Assembly (NCBI RefSeq): GCF_000515115.1
Contig: NZ_AZXF01000020.1
Location: 62,001-126,000 of the forward strand
Reading direction: 5' to 3'
DNA length: 64,000 nt
Source of the DNA: Nocardiopsis sp. CNT312
GTDB lineage: Bacteria > Actinomycetota > Actinomycetes > Streptosporangiales > Streptosporangiaceae
Part shown: piece by piece, positions 47,255-56,362 of the stretch
Layout: each line of letters starts with the position of its first letter
How positions within the stretch are numbered: the first letter of the stretch is position 1
Position numbers and translations under genes: made by a program
Notes under the pieces: generated by a model
Seen by the model: only the letters and a program-made list of their open reading frames with translations
Told to the model about the DNA's origin: nothing
Databases searched by the model: none

Positions 47255-48202
47255 ATGGACCGCACCGACGTGGACTGGCGGGGGTACTGGCCCGCCGCCC
47301 CCACACCCTTCGACGCCGACGGCGCCTTCGACGAAGGCGCGTGGAGGGACCTCCTCGGTCTCTACGTGGACCAGGGGGTCCACGGGATCCTGGTCAACGG
47401 CAGCACGGGGGAGTGGTTCAGCCAGAGCGACGCCGAACGGAAGCGCGTGGCCTCAAGCGCGGTCCGCGAGGTGGCTGGACGCGTCCCCGTCATCGTGGGG
47501 GTGAGCGCCTACACCCCGGGAGGGGCGTCGGAACTGGCCCGCCACGCCGCCGAGGCGGGGGCGGACGGCGTCCTCGCCACCCCTCCGCCCTACGTCCACC
47601 CCACCTCAGAGGAGGTCCTCGCCTTCTACACAGAGGTCGCGGCAGCCACGGACCTGCCGTTCATGGTCTACAACTGGCCCCGGGGCGTGGCGGTCGACCT
47701 GGCCGCGGACCAGGACCTCATCCGTCGGCTCTGCGACATCGCGGCGGTCGTCGCGGTCAAGGACAGCACCGGGGACCGGATGCGCATGAGCGCCACGGTG
47801 GAGTCCGTCGCCGACCGCGCGCGCGTCTTCGGATCGTTCCTGCACCGGTGGGGGCTGGCGGTCCTCGCGGGTCTGGGCGGCGACGGCAACATCGATGGAG
47901 GCGGACTGGGCGCCCCCTACGCCGTGCCCGCCTACGAGGCGTTCTTCGCCGGGGACACGGAGCGGGCGGCCGCCTGGATCGATCGCTACACGGCCCTGTC
48001 CTCCGCACTCGTCAACCCGGACTACAGCGGTCGGATCGCCTCCCCCATCTCCCAGCTCAAGGCGGCCATGGGCCTGCTCGGCCACCCCGGCGGCACGGTC
48101 CGCCCCCCGCTCCTCCCGGTGACGGCCCCCGACGACCTGGAACGGCTGCGCTCGGCGCTCACCGCCGCCGGACTCACCCCGACCCGGGGGGAGGACAGAT
48201 GA
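47255..48202 (+). CDS. DHDPS/NAL-family lyase or deaminase
   Basis: 315 residues from ATG 47255 (GAAGAGG 7 bp upstream). A class I aldolase TIM barrel of the DapA family: VNGSTGEWFSQS (the GTTGE-type motif), the Schiff-base lysine in VAVKDSTGDRMR, and the catalytic Tyr in FMVYNWPRG. True DapA sits with lysine genes; here the next genes encode a three-subunit imino-acid-type oxidase. That pairing is known from hydroxyproline catabolism, where a DapA-family enzyme deaminates pyrroline-4-hydroxy-2-carboxylate. That role, or a related keto-acid lyase, is the best guess. It is the first gene of the LacI-controlled operon and overlaps the next by 4 bp. Confidence 0.82.
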   Translation: MDRTDVDWRGYWPAAPTPFDADGAFDEGAWRDLLGLYVDQGVHGILVNGSTGEWFSQSDAERKRVASSAVREVAGRVPVIVGVSAYTPGGASELARHAAEAGADGVLATPPPYVHPTSEEVLAFYTEVAAATDLPFMVYNWPRGVAVDLAADQDLIRRLCDIAAVVAVKDSTGDRMRMSATVESVADRARVFGSFLHRWGLAVLAGLGGDGNIDGGGLGAPYAVPAYEAFFAGDTERAAAWIDRYTALSSALVNPDYSGRIASPISQLKAAMGLLGHPGGTVRPPLLPVTAPDDLERLRSALTAAGLTPTRGEDR

Positions 48203-48477
48203 GGAAGCGGACCGCCCCGCGTGTATCCGTGACCATCGATGGCCGGCCGGCCCGCATCCGCCCGGGCACCAGCGTCGCCGCGGCCCTCCTGGAACAGGGG
48301 CGCTGGGACTTCCGGACCGACCCGGTGTCCGGCACGGCCCGCGGACCCTACTGCGGCATGGGGGTGTGCCTGGAGTGCGAGGTCACCGTCGACGGCAGAC
48401 CGGCCGTCCGAGCCTGCATCGAGCGGGTGCGCGAGGGCATGAGCATCGACACCTCCGCAGGGGAGGTGGGACCGTGA
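48199..48477 (+). CDS. 2Fe-2S ferredoxin-like small subunit of an FAD oxidase
   Basis: A 92-residue protein with the plant-type [2Fe-2S] cysteine pattern C-x4-C-x2-C-x11-C (GPYCGMGVCLECEV, then AVRACIE). Such proteins are the gamma or A subunit of HcnABC, opine oxidase and D-hydroxyproline dehydrogenase complexes, passing electrons from the FAD subunits. Its ATG overlaps the lyase stop and its stop overlaps the next start. Confidence 0.88.
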   Translation: MRKRTAPRVSVTIDGRPARIRPGTSVAAALLEQGRWDFRTDPVSGTARGPYCGMGVCLECEVTVDGRPAVRACIERVREGMSIDTSAGEVGP

Positions 48478-49874
48478 CGCAGCCGACCACGATCCGCACC
48501 GCCGATGCCGCCGTCGTCGGGGCCGGCCCGGCGGGGCTCGCGGCCGCGCTCGAACTCGGACTGGCGGGCCTGAGGGTCCTGCTCCTGGACGAGCAGAGCG
48601 CGCCCGGCGGACAGTACTACCGCAGCCCCGGGCCCGAGGCCGTCCGGGAGGTCGGCGACCACCGCCCCGCAGGGGCTCGGCTGATCGCCCGCGTACGTGC
48701 CTGCGGCGTGCGCGTACTCTCCGGGCACACCGTCTGGGGGGTGGAGGACGACCGCCGCGGCCTGCTGGCGGCCGGGCCCGACGGCGATCCCGTGATCGTC
48801 CGCGCCGATCGGATCGTCGTGGCCACGGGGGCCTACGAACGCTCTGTGCCCTTCCCCGGCTGGCAGCTGCCGGGCGTGGTCACACCCGGCCTGGCCCAGC
48901 ACATGTGCGCCGAGGGCGTGAGGCTGGGGCGCAGCGCGGTCGTCGCCGGATCCGGTCCGTTCCTCCTGCCGGTGGCCTGTGCTCTCCTGGAGCGGGGCGT
49001 GCGGGTCCTGGCGGTGGCCGAGGCGGGCCGGCCCTACACCCCGCGGCCCGCCGCCCTGGGCGCGCTGCGCTTTCCCGCGCGGCTGGTCGAACTGGCCTCG
49101 TACACCGCGCGCCTGGCACGGCACGGGGTGCGCCTGCACCAGGACACCGTCGTCGCTGAGGCCTCGGGCCGCGAACGGGTGCGGGAGGTCACCCTGGTAC
49201 GGCGCTCCGACCCCCGCCGGGTGGTGGGTCGGCACGGGGCCGACGTGCTCTGCGTCGGCTACGGCTTCCGCCCCCAGTCCGACCTGGCCCAGCTCCTCGG
49301 CTGTGACATGGGGCGGGATCCGGCCACGGGCGACCCCGTTCCCCTCCTCGGCGCCGCCGGACGCAGTTCGGTCCCTTGGGTGCACGTCGTCGGTGAGGCG
49401 GCCGGGGTCGCCGGGGCTCCCACGGCCCTGCTCCGTGGCCGGGCGGCGGCCTTCGACATCCTGGCCGCGCGGGGGCGGACCGTCGGCCGCCGCTCCCGCA
49501 GGGCGGTCACCGCCCGGTTGGCCTCCCTGGCCCGCTTCAACGGGCTGACCTCCCGCCTGTACCCGGATCCGGCGCGTCTGACCGCGGAACTGGCCGCCGG
49601 GCTGCCCGGAGACACCCTCGTCTGCCGCTGCGAAGGCGTCACGGCCGACACCCTGCGCTCCGCGGCCTGCCTGCCCGGGGGGTCGGACGTCCCGGCGCTG
49701 AAGGGCTCGACCCGGGCCGGGATGGGCCCCTGCCAGTCACGCGAGTGCGGGCCCGCACTCGACGCTCTGCGCGGCCGGGGGACAGGGGCCGGGGCCGTCC
49801 CCGCACGGGTCCCCCTGCGCCCGGTGCCGCTCTCGACCGTCCTGCACCTGAGAGCCTTCGGGGAGGAAACGTGA
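48474..49874 (+). CDS. FAD/NAD-type oxidoreductase subunit with BFD-like iron-sulfur domain (HcnB/OoxA-like)
   Basis: 466 residues from GTG 48474. An N-terminal FAD-binding GAGPAGLAAALELGLAG (residues about 17-33) and DEQSAPGGQYYR, a second dinucleotide fold (SAVVAGSGPFLLPVA), and a C-terminal BFD-like domain with four cysteines (TLVCRCEGV and GPCQSRECGPAL). This is the alpha subunit layout of hydrogen-cyanide synthase, opine oxidase and D-hydroxyproline dehydrogenase. It works with the 2Fe-2S protein before it and the DAO-type subunit after it, to which it is coupled by 4-bp overlaps. Confidence 0.87.
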   Translation: MTQPTTIRTADAAVVGAGPAGLAAALELGLAGLRVLLLDEQSAPGGQYYRSPGPEAVREVGDHRPAGARLIARVRACGVRVLSGHTVWGVEDDRRGLLAAGPDGDPVIVRADRIVVATGAYERSVPFPGWQLPGVVTPGLAQHMCAEGVRLGRSAVVAGSGPFLLPVACALLERGVRVLAVAEAGRPYTPRPAALGALRFPARLVELASYTARLARHGVRLHQDTVVAEASGRERVREVTLVRRSDPRRVVGRHGADVLCVGYGFRPQSDLAQLLGCDMGRDPATGDPVPLLGAAGRSSVPWVHVVGEAAGVAGAPTALLRGRAAAFDILAARGRTVGRRSRRAVTARLASLARFNGLTSRLYPDPARLTAELAAGLPGDTLVCRCEGVTADTLRSAACLPGGSDVPALKGSTRAGMGPCQSRECGPALDALRGRGTGAGAVPARVPLRPVPLSTVLHLRAFGEET

Positions 49875-51055
49875 CCGGCTTCGACGCGGTGGTCATCGGG
49901 GCGGGGGTCCTGGGCGCCGCCACCGCCCTCGACCTGGCCGAATCGGGCCTGTCCGTGCTCGTCCTGGAACGCGGAGCCCCCAACAGGGAGGGATCGGGGA
50001 CCACCGCGGGCAACCTGCACATCCAGGCGGTCCACACGCGCCGCCCAGGCCAGGCCGTCCCCCTGGACAGCCAAGCCCTGCTCCCCGCCCAGAAGGCGTC
50101 GGGCCAGCTGTGGGCCGAGGCGGAGGAACGTCTCGACGCGGACCTGGAGGTCCGCCGCAACGGCGGGTTCATGGTCGCCGAAACACCCGGGCAGTGTGCG
50201 GAACTGCGCACCAAACACCTCTGGGAGGAGCAGAGCGGACTGCGCACCGAGGTCTTGGACGGGGACGCCGCGCGGGAGGCGCTTCCCCTGCTCGGCCCCA
50301 CGGTCGAGGCCGCCACCTGGTGCTCCGACGACGGCTACGCCAATCCGCTCAAGGTGGCCCCCGCCTACCTGGCGGCGGCCCGCCGCAACGCGGCGCAGGT
50401 CCGGGCGTTCACGCCCGTCACCGGACTGCAACGACGGGGGGCGCGATGGAGGGTGGAGACTCCCGCGGGCCACTACGACACCCCCGTGGTGATCAACGTC
50501 GCGGGCCCCTGGATCGGTGACGTCTGCGCGATGGCCGGCCTCCGGCTTCGGATGTCCCCCGTGGCGATCCAGATGCACGCGACGGTGCGGGAGCGGCCCC
50601 TGCTCCACCACCTCGTCCAGCACATCGGTGAGGGCATGTCCGTCAAGCAGGTCACCTCGGGCAACCTCCTCATCGGGGGAGGGTGGCCCGCCAGGCGGAT
50701 GGAGCAGGAAGGGCGCAGCCACGCCAGCAGCCGGAGCCTTACGGGCAACGTCGCCCAGGCGGCCCGCATCCTGCCCGTCCTCTCCGGACTCCGCCTGCTG
50801 CGCATGTGGGCGGGCCCTCTGGCCGCGACCCCCGACGAGATGCCGTTGATCGGCGCGGTCCCTGGAGCACCGGGGTTCTACGTCGCGGGGGGGACCTACG
50901 CGTTCACCTTCGCACCACTGTGGGGGGAGACGCTGGGCCGACTGATCCGCGAAGAGCAGCCCCGTGTCGACGTCTCCCCGTTCTCTCCCGACCGGTTGAC
51001 GGAAACCGGACGGGCGTCTCTCACACCGACTCGGAAGGGAGTCACACCGTGCTGA
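49871..51055 (+). CDS. DAO-family FAD oxidase subunit (HcnC/OoxB-like)
   Basis: 394 residues from GTG 49871. The Rossmann motif VVIGAGVLGAATALDLAE and FAD-binding RGAPNREGSG precede a DAO substrate domain and the C-terminal FAD loop GAPGFYVAGGTYAFTFAP. This is the catalytic beta subunit that oxidises the CH-NH bond of an amino or imino acid. With the two preceding genes it forms an HcnABC-type complex. Candidates are D-hydroxyproline, proline-like or opine-like substrates; sequence alone cannot choose. Its 3' end overlaps the amidohydrolase start by 7 bp. Confidence 0.87.
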   Translation: MTGFDAVVIGAGVLGAATALDLAESGLSVLVLERGAPNREGSGTTAGNLHIQAVHTRRPGQAVPLDSQALLPAQKASGQLWAEAEERLDADLEVRRNGGFMVAETPGQCAELRTKHLWEEQSGLRTEVLDGDAAREALPLLGPTVEAATWCSDDGYANPLKVAPAYLAAARRNAAQVRAFTPVTGLQRRGARWRVETPAGHYDTPVVINVAGPWIGDVCAMAGLRLRMSPVAIQMHATVRERPLLHHLVQHIGEGMSVKQVTSGNLLIGGGWPARRMEQEGRSHASSRSLTGNVAQAARILPVLSGLRLLRMWAGPLAATPDEMPLIGAVPGAPGFYVAGGTYAFTFAPLWGETLGRLIREEQPRVDVSPFSPDRLTETGRASLTPTRKGVTPC

Positions 51056-52335
51056 ACCACAACCGACCCCGCACGGGAGCCGGAGGGCCCGGGGCGGAGC
51101 GATCCCTGTGGCTGACCGGCGGCCACGTGGTCGACGTCGTCACCGGCGCCGTCGCCCGGGACCACAGCGTCGAACTCAGGGACGGGGCCATCGCCCGTCT
51201 CACACCGGAGCCGGCTCCCCCGGGGGCCGAGGTCCTCGACCTGGGGGGCCGGTACCTGATGCCCGGCCTGATCTCGGTCCACACGCACCTGTCGGTGCTC
51301 TACCCCTTCGACGCCGCCGACTACGGCGAGAACCCCGCCACGACGGTCCTGCGCGCCGCGGCCCGGGCCCGCGACGCCGTCACCGCCGGCGTCACCACCG
51401 TGCGCACCCTGGGTGAGCAGAACCGGGCCGACTTGCTGCTGAGGGAGGCCGCCGCCAAGGGCTGGGCGCCGGCCCCGCGCATCGTGGGGGGCGGCCAGGC
51501 GATCTCGACCACCGGAGGCCACGGCAAGGGCGGACTGAGCGTGTTCGCCGACGGACACGACGAGTTCCTCAAAGCCGCCCGGACCGAACTGGACGCCGGC
51601 GCCGACCACATCAAGATCTTCATCACCGGCGGTATCGCCCACCTCGGGGAGACCTTCAACGGTTCCCAGACCTCCCGGGAGGAGATGCGCGCCGCGGTGC
51701 GGGCCGCCGGGGAACACGACACCTACGTCGTGGCCCATGCCGGAGGTTCGCAGGCCATCCTCGAAGCCCTCGAATGCGGAGTCCGGGGGTTCGAACACGG
51801 ATACGACCTCGACGACGCGGTGGTGGCCGAGATGGCACGCCGCCGCGCCTTCCTCACCCCCACGCTGACCGTCACCCGCTGCCCCGACTGGATGCGCGAG
51901 CACGACTTCACCGAGTGGCAGATCGAACTGGCGATGCGTGTGGGCCCCGGGCACCTGGAGAGCATCCGCCGGGCCGCCGCGGCCCGGCGGACCGACCCCG
52001 CCGACCCGGAGGCACCGGGCATCACCATCGTCACCGGTACCGACTACCCGCCCGGCGAACCCATGGACGGCACGATCACCCAGGTCCGTGAGATGGAATT
52101 TCTGACCCTGGCGGGGCTGTCCCCCCTAGAGGCCCTCCAAGCGGCGACCGTCAACGCGGCGTCCCTGCTCAACCTCGACGACCGCGTAGGACGGGTCGAG
52201 GAGGGCTACGCAGCCGACCTCATCGCGGTCGGCGGTGACCCGACCTCCGATCTGTCGGTACTCCACGACATCCCCCTGGTGATCCAGTCGGGAAACGTCA
52301 TCCGCGACGGCATCACCGAAGGAGTCGGGAAGTGA
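51049..52335 (+). CDS. Amidohydrolase (imidazolonepropionase/prolidase-like)
   Basis: 428 residues from GTG 51049 (GAAGGGA upstream). A metal-dependent amidohydrolase barrel: GLISVHTHLSV (HxH), carbamylatable Lys in HIKIFITGG, metal His in VVAHAGG and RGFEHGYDLDD, and catalytic Asp in VTGTDYPPG, so a binuclear site is likely. Similar to amidohydrolases that open cyclic amides or cleave Xaa-Pro bonds. It is placed between the oxidase and HyuAB and probably releases the substrate or opens a ring. Confidence 0.82.
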   Translation: MLNHNRPRTGAGGPGAERSLWLTGGHVVDVVTGAVARDHSVELRDGAIARLTPEPAPPGAEVLDLGGRYLMPGLISVHTHLSVLYPFDAADYGENPATTVLRAAARARDAVTAGVTTVRTLGEQNRADLLLREAAAKGWAPAPRIVGGGQAISTTGGHGKGGLSVFADGHDEFLKAARTELDAGADHIKIFITGGIAHLGETFNGSQTSREEMRAAVRAAGEHDTYVVAHAGGSQAILEALECGVRGFEHGYDLDDAVVAEMARRRAFLTPTLTVTRCPDWMREHDFTEWQIELAMRVGPGHLESIRRAAAARRTDPADPEAPGITIVTGTDYPPGEPMDGTITQVREMEFLTLAGLSPLEALQAATVNAASLLNLDDRVGRVEEGYAADLIAVGGDPTSDLSVLHDIPLVIQSGNVIRDGITEGVGK

Positions 52336-54410
52336 CGCAAGGCAACGAGCGCCGCGTGCGGCTGGCGGTGGACATCGGGGGCACCTTCGTGGACGCCCTC
52401 GCCTACGACGACTCCACCGGCGAGATCAGGATCAACAAGGCCCCCACCACCCCGGCCGCGCCCGCCGAAGGCGTCCTGAGGGCGGTCGCCGGACTGGCCG
52501 ATGGACTCGGACACGTGTCCGCCCTGGTGCACGGCACCACGCTCGGCCTGAACGCCATCCTCCAACGCCGCGGGGCCGACGTCGGCATCGTCACCAACGA
52601 GGGGTTCCGCGACCTCTTCGAGATCGCGCGGGCCGCCATCCCCGCCGACCGCATGTACGACTTCTCCTACGCTCCGCCGCCCATCCTGGTCCCCCGGCGC
52701 CACCGCCTGGGAGTGCCCGGGCGCATCGACGCCGAGGGGAGGGTGGTCACCGAACTGGACGAGGACGCGGTCCGCGAGGCCGGCCGGATCCTCGTGGAGG
52801 AACACGGACTGGCCTCCATCGCGGTCTGCTTCCTCCACTCCTACGCCCACCCCGCGCACGAACAGCGCGCGGGAGAGATCCTGAGGGAGGCGTTCCCCGG
52901 GGTGTCGGTGTCCCTGTCCACCGACATCACCCGCGAGTACCGGGAGTACGAGCGCACCAGCACCGCCGTCATGGACGCCTACATCCGACCGGTCCTCGAC
53001 GACTACATCAGCGTCCTGGAGACCGGCCTCCGCGAGAGGGGGCTGTCGGACCCCCTGCACATCATGCGCTCGGGCGGCGGCGCCATGACCGCGGACCTGG
53101 CACGGACGGCCCCGCTGACCACGGTCCTGTCCGGCCCCGCCGGCGGTGTCGTCGGAGCCAGCTACCTCGCACGCGAGCTGGGCATCGGGCGCCTGCTGTC
53201 CTTCGACGTCGGCGGAACCAGCATCGACTCCTGCGTCATCGTGGACGGAGAGCCCAGCGAGGTCCACGAGGCCGACATCGACGGCTTTCCGCTGCTCATC
53301 CCCATCTTCGACCTGCGCACCATCGGCGCGGGCGGAGGCTCCATCGCCTGGACCGACGACGGACTCCTCAAAGTGGGTCCGCACAGCGCGGGCGCGGTCC
53401 CCGGCCCCGTCGCCTACGGCCAAGGCGGCACGGAGCCCACGGTCACCGACGCCGCGCTGGCCCTCGGCTACCTCGACGCGGACGAGTTCCTCGGCGGGAA
53501 GATGAACGTGGACGCGGGGGCCGCGGCCACCGCGGTCCGCGACCGGCTGGCCGACACGCTGGAGGTGGACACGGCCGAGGCCGCCGCGAGCGTCTTCCGC
53601 GTCCTGATGGCCCGATCCGTGGGCGCCCTGAGAGAGATCACGGTCGAGAGGGGGCTCGACCCGCGCGAGTTCACCCTGCTCGCCTTCGGCGGCGCCGGTC
53701 CCATGCTCGGACCGATGCTCGCCCGGGAGATGGGCATCGGGACCACGGTGATCCCGCGCGTCCCCGCGGCCTTCTCCGCGTTCGGCATGCTCATGTCGGA
53801 CCTGGAGTACGAGTTCTCCACCACGGTACTGCGCCCCCTGGAGGCGAGAGGCTTCGCCGAACTGGAACCGCTCTTCGCCGAACTGGAGGAGAAGGCGAAC
53901 GCGGTCCTGGCAGACCAGGGCATCGCCGAGTCCCGCGGCCACCTCGTGCGCAGGGTGGACGTGCGCTACCGGGGCCAGGAGCACACTCTGGGCATCGACC
54001 TGGCCCCGGGCGACACCGCCGCCTCGGTGCTCGCCTCCTTCCACACCCTCCACCGGTCGCGCTACGGCCACGCCATGGACGAGCCCGGCGAGGTGATGAC
54101 CCTGCGCGTGCGGGCCGTGGGGCGACTGCCCAAACCCGCACTGACGGCAGAGGAGCCCGCCACCGGCCCCGCACGCCCCCACGGAGGGCGCAAGGCCTTC
54201 GACATCTCCACCGGTGCCATGGCCGAGTTCGCCGTCCACCGCAGAGAGCGCCTGGCCCCCGGCCACAGGGTCCAGGGCCCCGCCATCGTCGAGGAGGGAA
54301 CCGCCACCACCGTGCTCTTCGGCGACCAGGTCCTCACCGTGGACCCCTACGGCCACCTGCTCGTCGCGGCCTCCGGGCACGTCGACGCCACTGGGAAGGA
54401 GACCCCGTGA
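52332..54410 (+). CDS. hyuA: Hydantoinase/oxoprolinase subunit A
   Basis: 692 residues from GTG 52332. The actin-like N-terminal ATP-binding start LAVDIGGTFVDALAYD, HGTTLGLNAILQRRGADVG, then GGAMTADLA, LSFDVGGTSIDSCVI and FGGAGPMLGP are typical of HyuA/5-oxoprolinase A. With HyuB it hydrolyses hydantoin-like or lactam rings, usually at the cost of ATP. Coupled by 4-bp overlaps to the genes on both sides. Confidence 0.9.
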   Translation: MTQGNERRVRLAVDIGGTFVDALAYDDSTGEIRINKAPTTPAAPAEGVLRAVAGLADGLGHVSALVHGTTLGLNAILQRRGADVGIVTNEGFRDLFEIARAAIPADRMYDFSYAPPPILVPRRHRLGVPGRIDAEGRVVTELDEDAVREAGRILVEEHGLASIAVCFLHSYAHPAHEQRAGEILREAFPGVSVSLSTDITREYREYERTSTAVMDAYIRPVLDDYISVLETGLRERGLSDPLHIMRSGGGAMTADLARTAPLTTVLSGPAGGVVGASYLARELGIGRLLSFDVGGTSIDSCVIVDGEPSEVHEADIDGFPLLIPIFDLRTIGAGGGSIAWTDDGLLKVGPHSAGAVPGPVAYGQGGTEPTVTDAALALGYLDADEFLGGKMNVDAGAAATAVRDRLADTLEVDTAEAAASVFRVLMARSVGALREITVERGLDPREFTLLAFGGAGPMLGPMLAREMGIGTTVIPRVPAAFSAFGMLMSDLEYEFSTTVLRPLEARGFAELEPLFAELEEKANAVLADQGIAESRGHLVRRVDVRYRGQEHTLGIDLAPGDTAASVLASFHTLHRSRYGHAMDEPGEVMTLRVRAVGRLPKPALTAEEPATGPARPHGGRKAFDISTGAMAEFAVHRRERLAPGHRVQGPAIVEEGTATTVLFGDQVLTVDPYGHLLVAASGHVDATGKETP

Positions 54411-56140
54411 ACACCCCGCGACCACCGCTGGACGGCGCCACCGTCGAGGTCATCCGCAACTACGTCAACTCCGTCGCCGAGCAGATGCGCCGCACCCTCG
54501 TCAGGTCCGCCTTCAACCCCGTCATCTACGACGTGCTGGACTTCGGCATCTCCATCTACGACTCCAAGCGCCAGCTCATGGCCGAGGCCGCGGGCATCAC
54601 CCACTTCCTGGGAGCCAACGACCACGCCCTGGTCAAGCTCGTGGACTACGTGGGAGCCGAGGCGATGGCCCCCGGCGACGTCTACCTCATGAACTACCCC
54701 TACTGGAGCGGTGCCCACTCCTACGACGCCATGCTCTGCGCACCCGTCTTCCGGGACGGGCACGAGGGCCCGGCCGCCTACCTCGCCGTCCGCGCCCACT
54801 GGATGGACCTGGGCGCCAAGGAGGCCGGCTACGTCCTCGACTCCACCGACATGCACCAGGAAGGCATCATCTTCCCCGGGACCCGGATCGTGGCCGGCGG
54901 GGAGGTGGTCCGGGACGTCGTCGAGCTGATCCGGTTCAACTCCCGGCTTCCCGAGGCCACCCTCGGCGATTTCCACGCCCAGTTGGCAGCCCTGCGCACG
55001 GGGGAGGAGCGCCTCCGCCAGGTGTGGGACAAGTTCGGCGGCGACACCGTCGAACAGGCCATCGACCTGGTCATCGAGCACGGAGAACGCGTGGCCCGCC
55101 GCGCGGTGGCCAACCTCCCCGACGGGACCTGGCGCGCGGTCGACTACATCGATGACGACTACATCACCGACGACCTCATCCGTATCGAGGTCGAGGTCAG
55201 CATCGAGGGGGAGGAGATGACCGTCGACTTCAACAGCTCATCCGCGGCCGTGGCCGGGCCGGTCAACCTTCCCATCGGTTCCACCCTCGGGTTGGCCAAG
55301 GCCGCGTTCAAGGGCCTGACCACAGCCGACGAGGCCACCAACGCGGGCCACTTCCGCCCGCTGCGGGTCGTCGCCGACCCCGGCAACTTCTTCCACGCCG
55401 TCTACCCGTCGGCCACCTTCACACAGTGGAGTGCGATCGTCGCCTTCGAACTGGTCTACAAGGCCCTGGCACGGGTCATCCAGACCCTGCCGGCCTCCAG
55501 CGGAGGCGACGAACCCGGGTTCATGGCGCTGGGGAACGACCCGCGGACGGGGCGGGACTACGTGGTCAGCAACAACGAGGGCATCGGATGGGGCGCGGCC
55601 CGCGACCACGACGGGGGCACCGCCCAACAGCACCCCTCACAGACCACGGTCCGCAACACACCGATCGAGGTCTTGGAGCACAAGGCCGCCCTCTTCCACG
55701 AGAAGCTCGAACTCCTCCCCGACTCGGGAGGCCCCGGCCGCCACCGCGGCGGGTTCGGAGTCGAGCGCGTCGTGCGCTACACCGCGCCCGGCGAGGTCCT
55801 GTCCATGAAGAAGAAGAGCAAGACCCGGCCCTGGGCGCTGCACGGCGGACACGAACCAGAACCCAGCCACATGGAGCTGTGGCCGGACACCGACCGCAGC
55901 AGGAGGGTCGGCATGTACCGGGCACGGATGGAGCCCGGCGAGCGCTTCGCCAACCGCACCGCGGGGGGAGGCGGCTACGGCCACCCCTTCGAGCGCGACC
56001 CCGCGGCCGTGGTGGAGGACGTGCTCAACGGACTCGTCACCGCCGAAGCGGCCCGTACGTGCTACGGGCTGCGAGTCGAACCGGACGGGACGTGGGAGGC
56101 CACGCCCGACAGGTCGGCGCACACGCCGCCAGAGCCCTGA
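54407..56140 (+). CDS. hyuB: Hydantoinase subunit B
   Basis: 577 residues from GTG 54407. HyuB family: an EVIRNYVNSVAEQMRRTLVR start, DFGISIYDSKRQLMAE, DVYLMNYPYWSGAHSYDAM and a glycine-rich C-terminal GGGGYGHPFERDP that follows the MKKKSKTRPWALHGG region. It forms the catalytic complex with HyuA and is the last gene of the overlapping run that starts at 47255. Confidence 0.9.
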   Translation: MNTPRPPLDGATVEVIRNYVNSVAEQMRRTLVRSAFNPVIYDVLDFGISIYDSKRQLMAEAAGITHFLGANDHALVKLVDYVGAEAMAPGDVYLMNYPYWSGAHSYDAMLCAPVFRDGHEGPAAYLAVRAHWMDLGAKEAGYVLDSTDMHQEGIIFPGTRIVAGGEVVRDVVELIRFNSRLPEATLGDFHAQLAALRTGEERLRQVWDKFGGDTVEQAIDLVIEHGERVARRAVANLPDGTWRAVDYIDDDYITDDLIRIEVEVSIEGEEMTVDFNSSSAAVAGPVNLPIGSTLGLAKAAFKGLTTADEATNAGHFRPLRVVADPGNFFHAVYPSATFTQWSAIVAFELVYKALARVIQTLPASSGGDEPGFMALGNDPRTGRDYVVSNNEGIGWGAARDHDGGTAQQHPSQTTVRNTPIEVLEHKAALFHEKLELLPDSGGPGRHRGGFGVERVVRYTAPGEVLSMKKKSKTRPWALHGGHEPEPSHMELWPDTDRSRRVGMYRARMEPGERFANRTAGGGGYGHPFERDPAAVVEDVLNGLVTAEAARTCYGLRVEPDGTWEATPDRSAHTPPEP

Positions 56141-56362
56141 TCCCACGGCCCTGGCCGTACCAGGAGTCCTCCGGGCACGGGCCTGCCCGCCCCGCCCGGA
56201 GGAACCCTCACGGAGCACGGAAACCGGGACCGGTATCCGCGGCACCGTGGCCACCGTTCAGGCCCCGGCAGGTGAGACCCGCGTCGAAGAACGCGCACCG
56301 TCGGGGCCGCGTGACCGCTCCTTGGAGAGACCGTCACGTACCGAAGGATAGAGGAGAAGCCA
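56141..56362. other. Spacer between hyuB and the transporter genes
   Basis: 222 bp without a recognised gene or clear hairpin. It may carry a second promoter for the transporter genes. Confidence 0.4.

Noticed and set aside
52206-54425. 739-codon minus-strand frame opposite hyuA
   Set aside because: Shadow of hyuA; no motifs.
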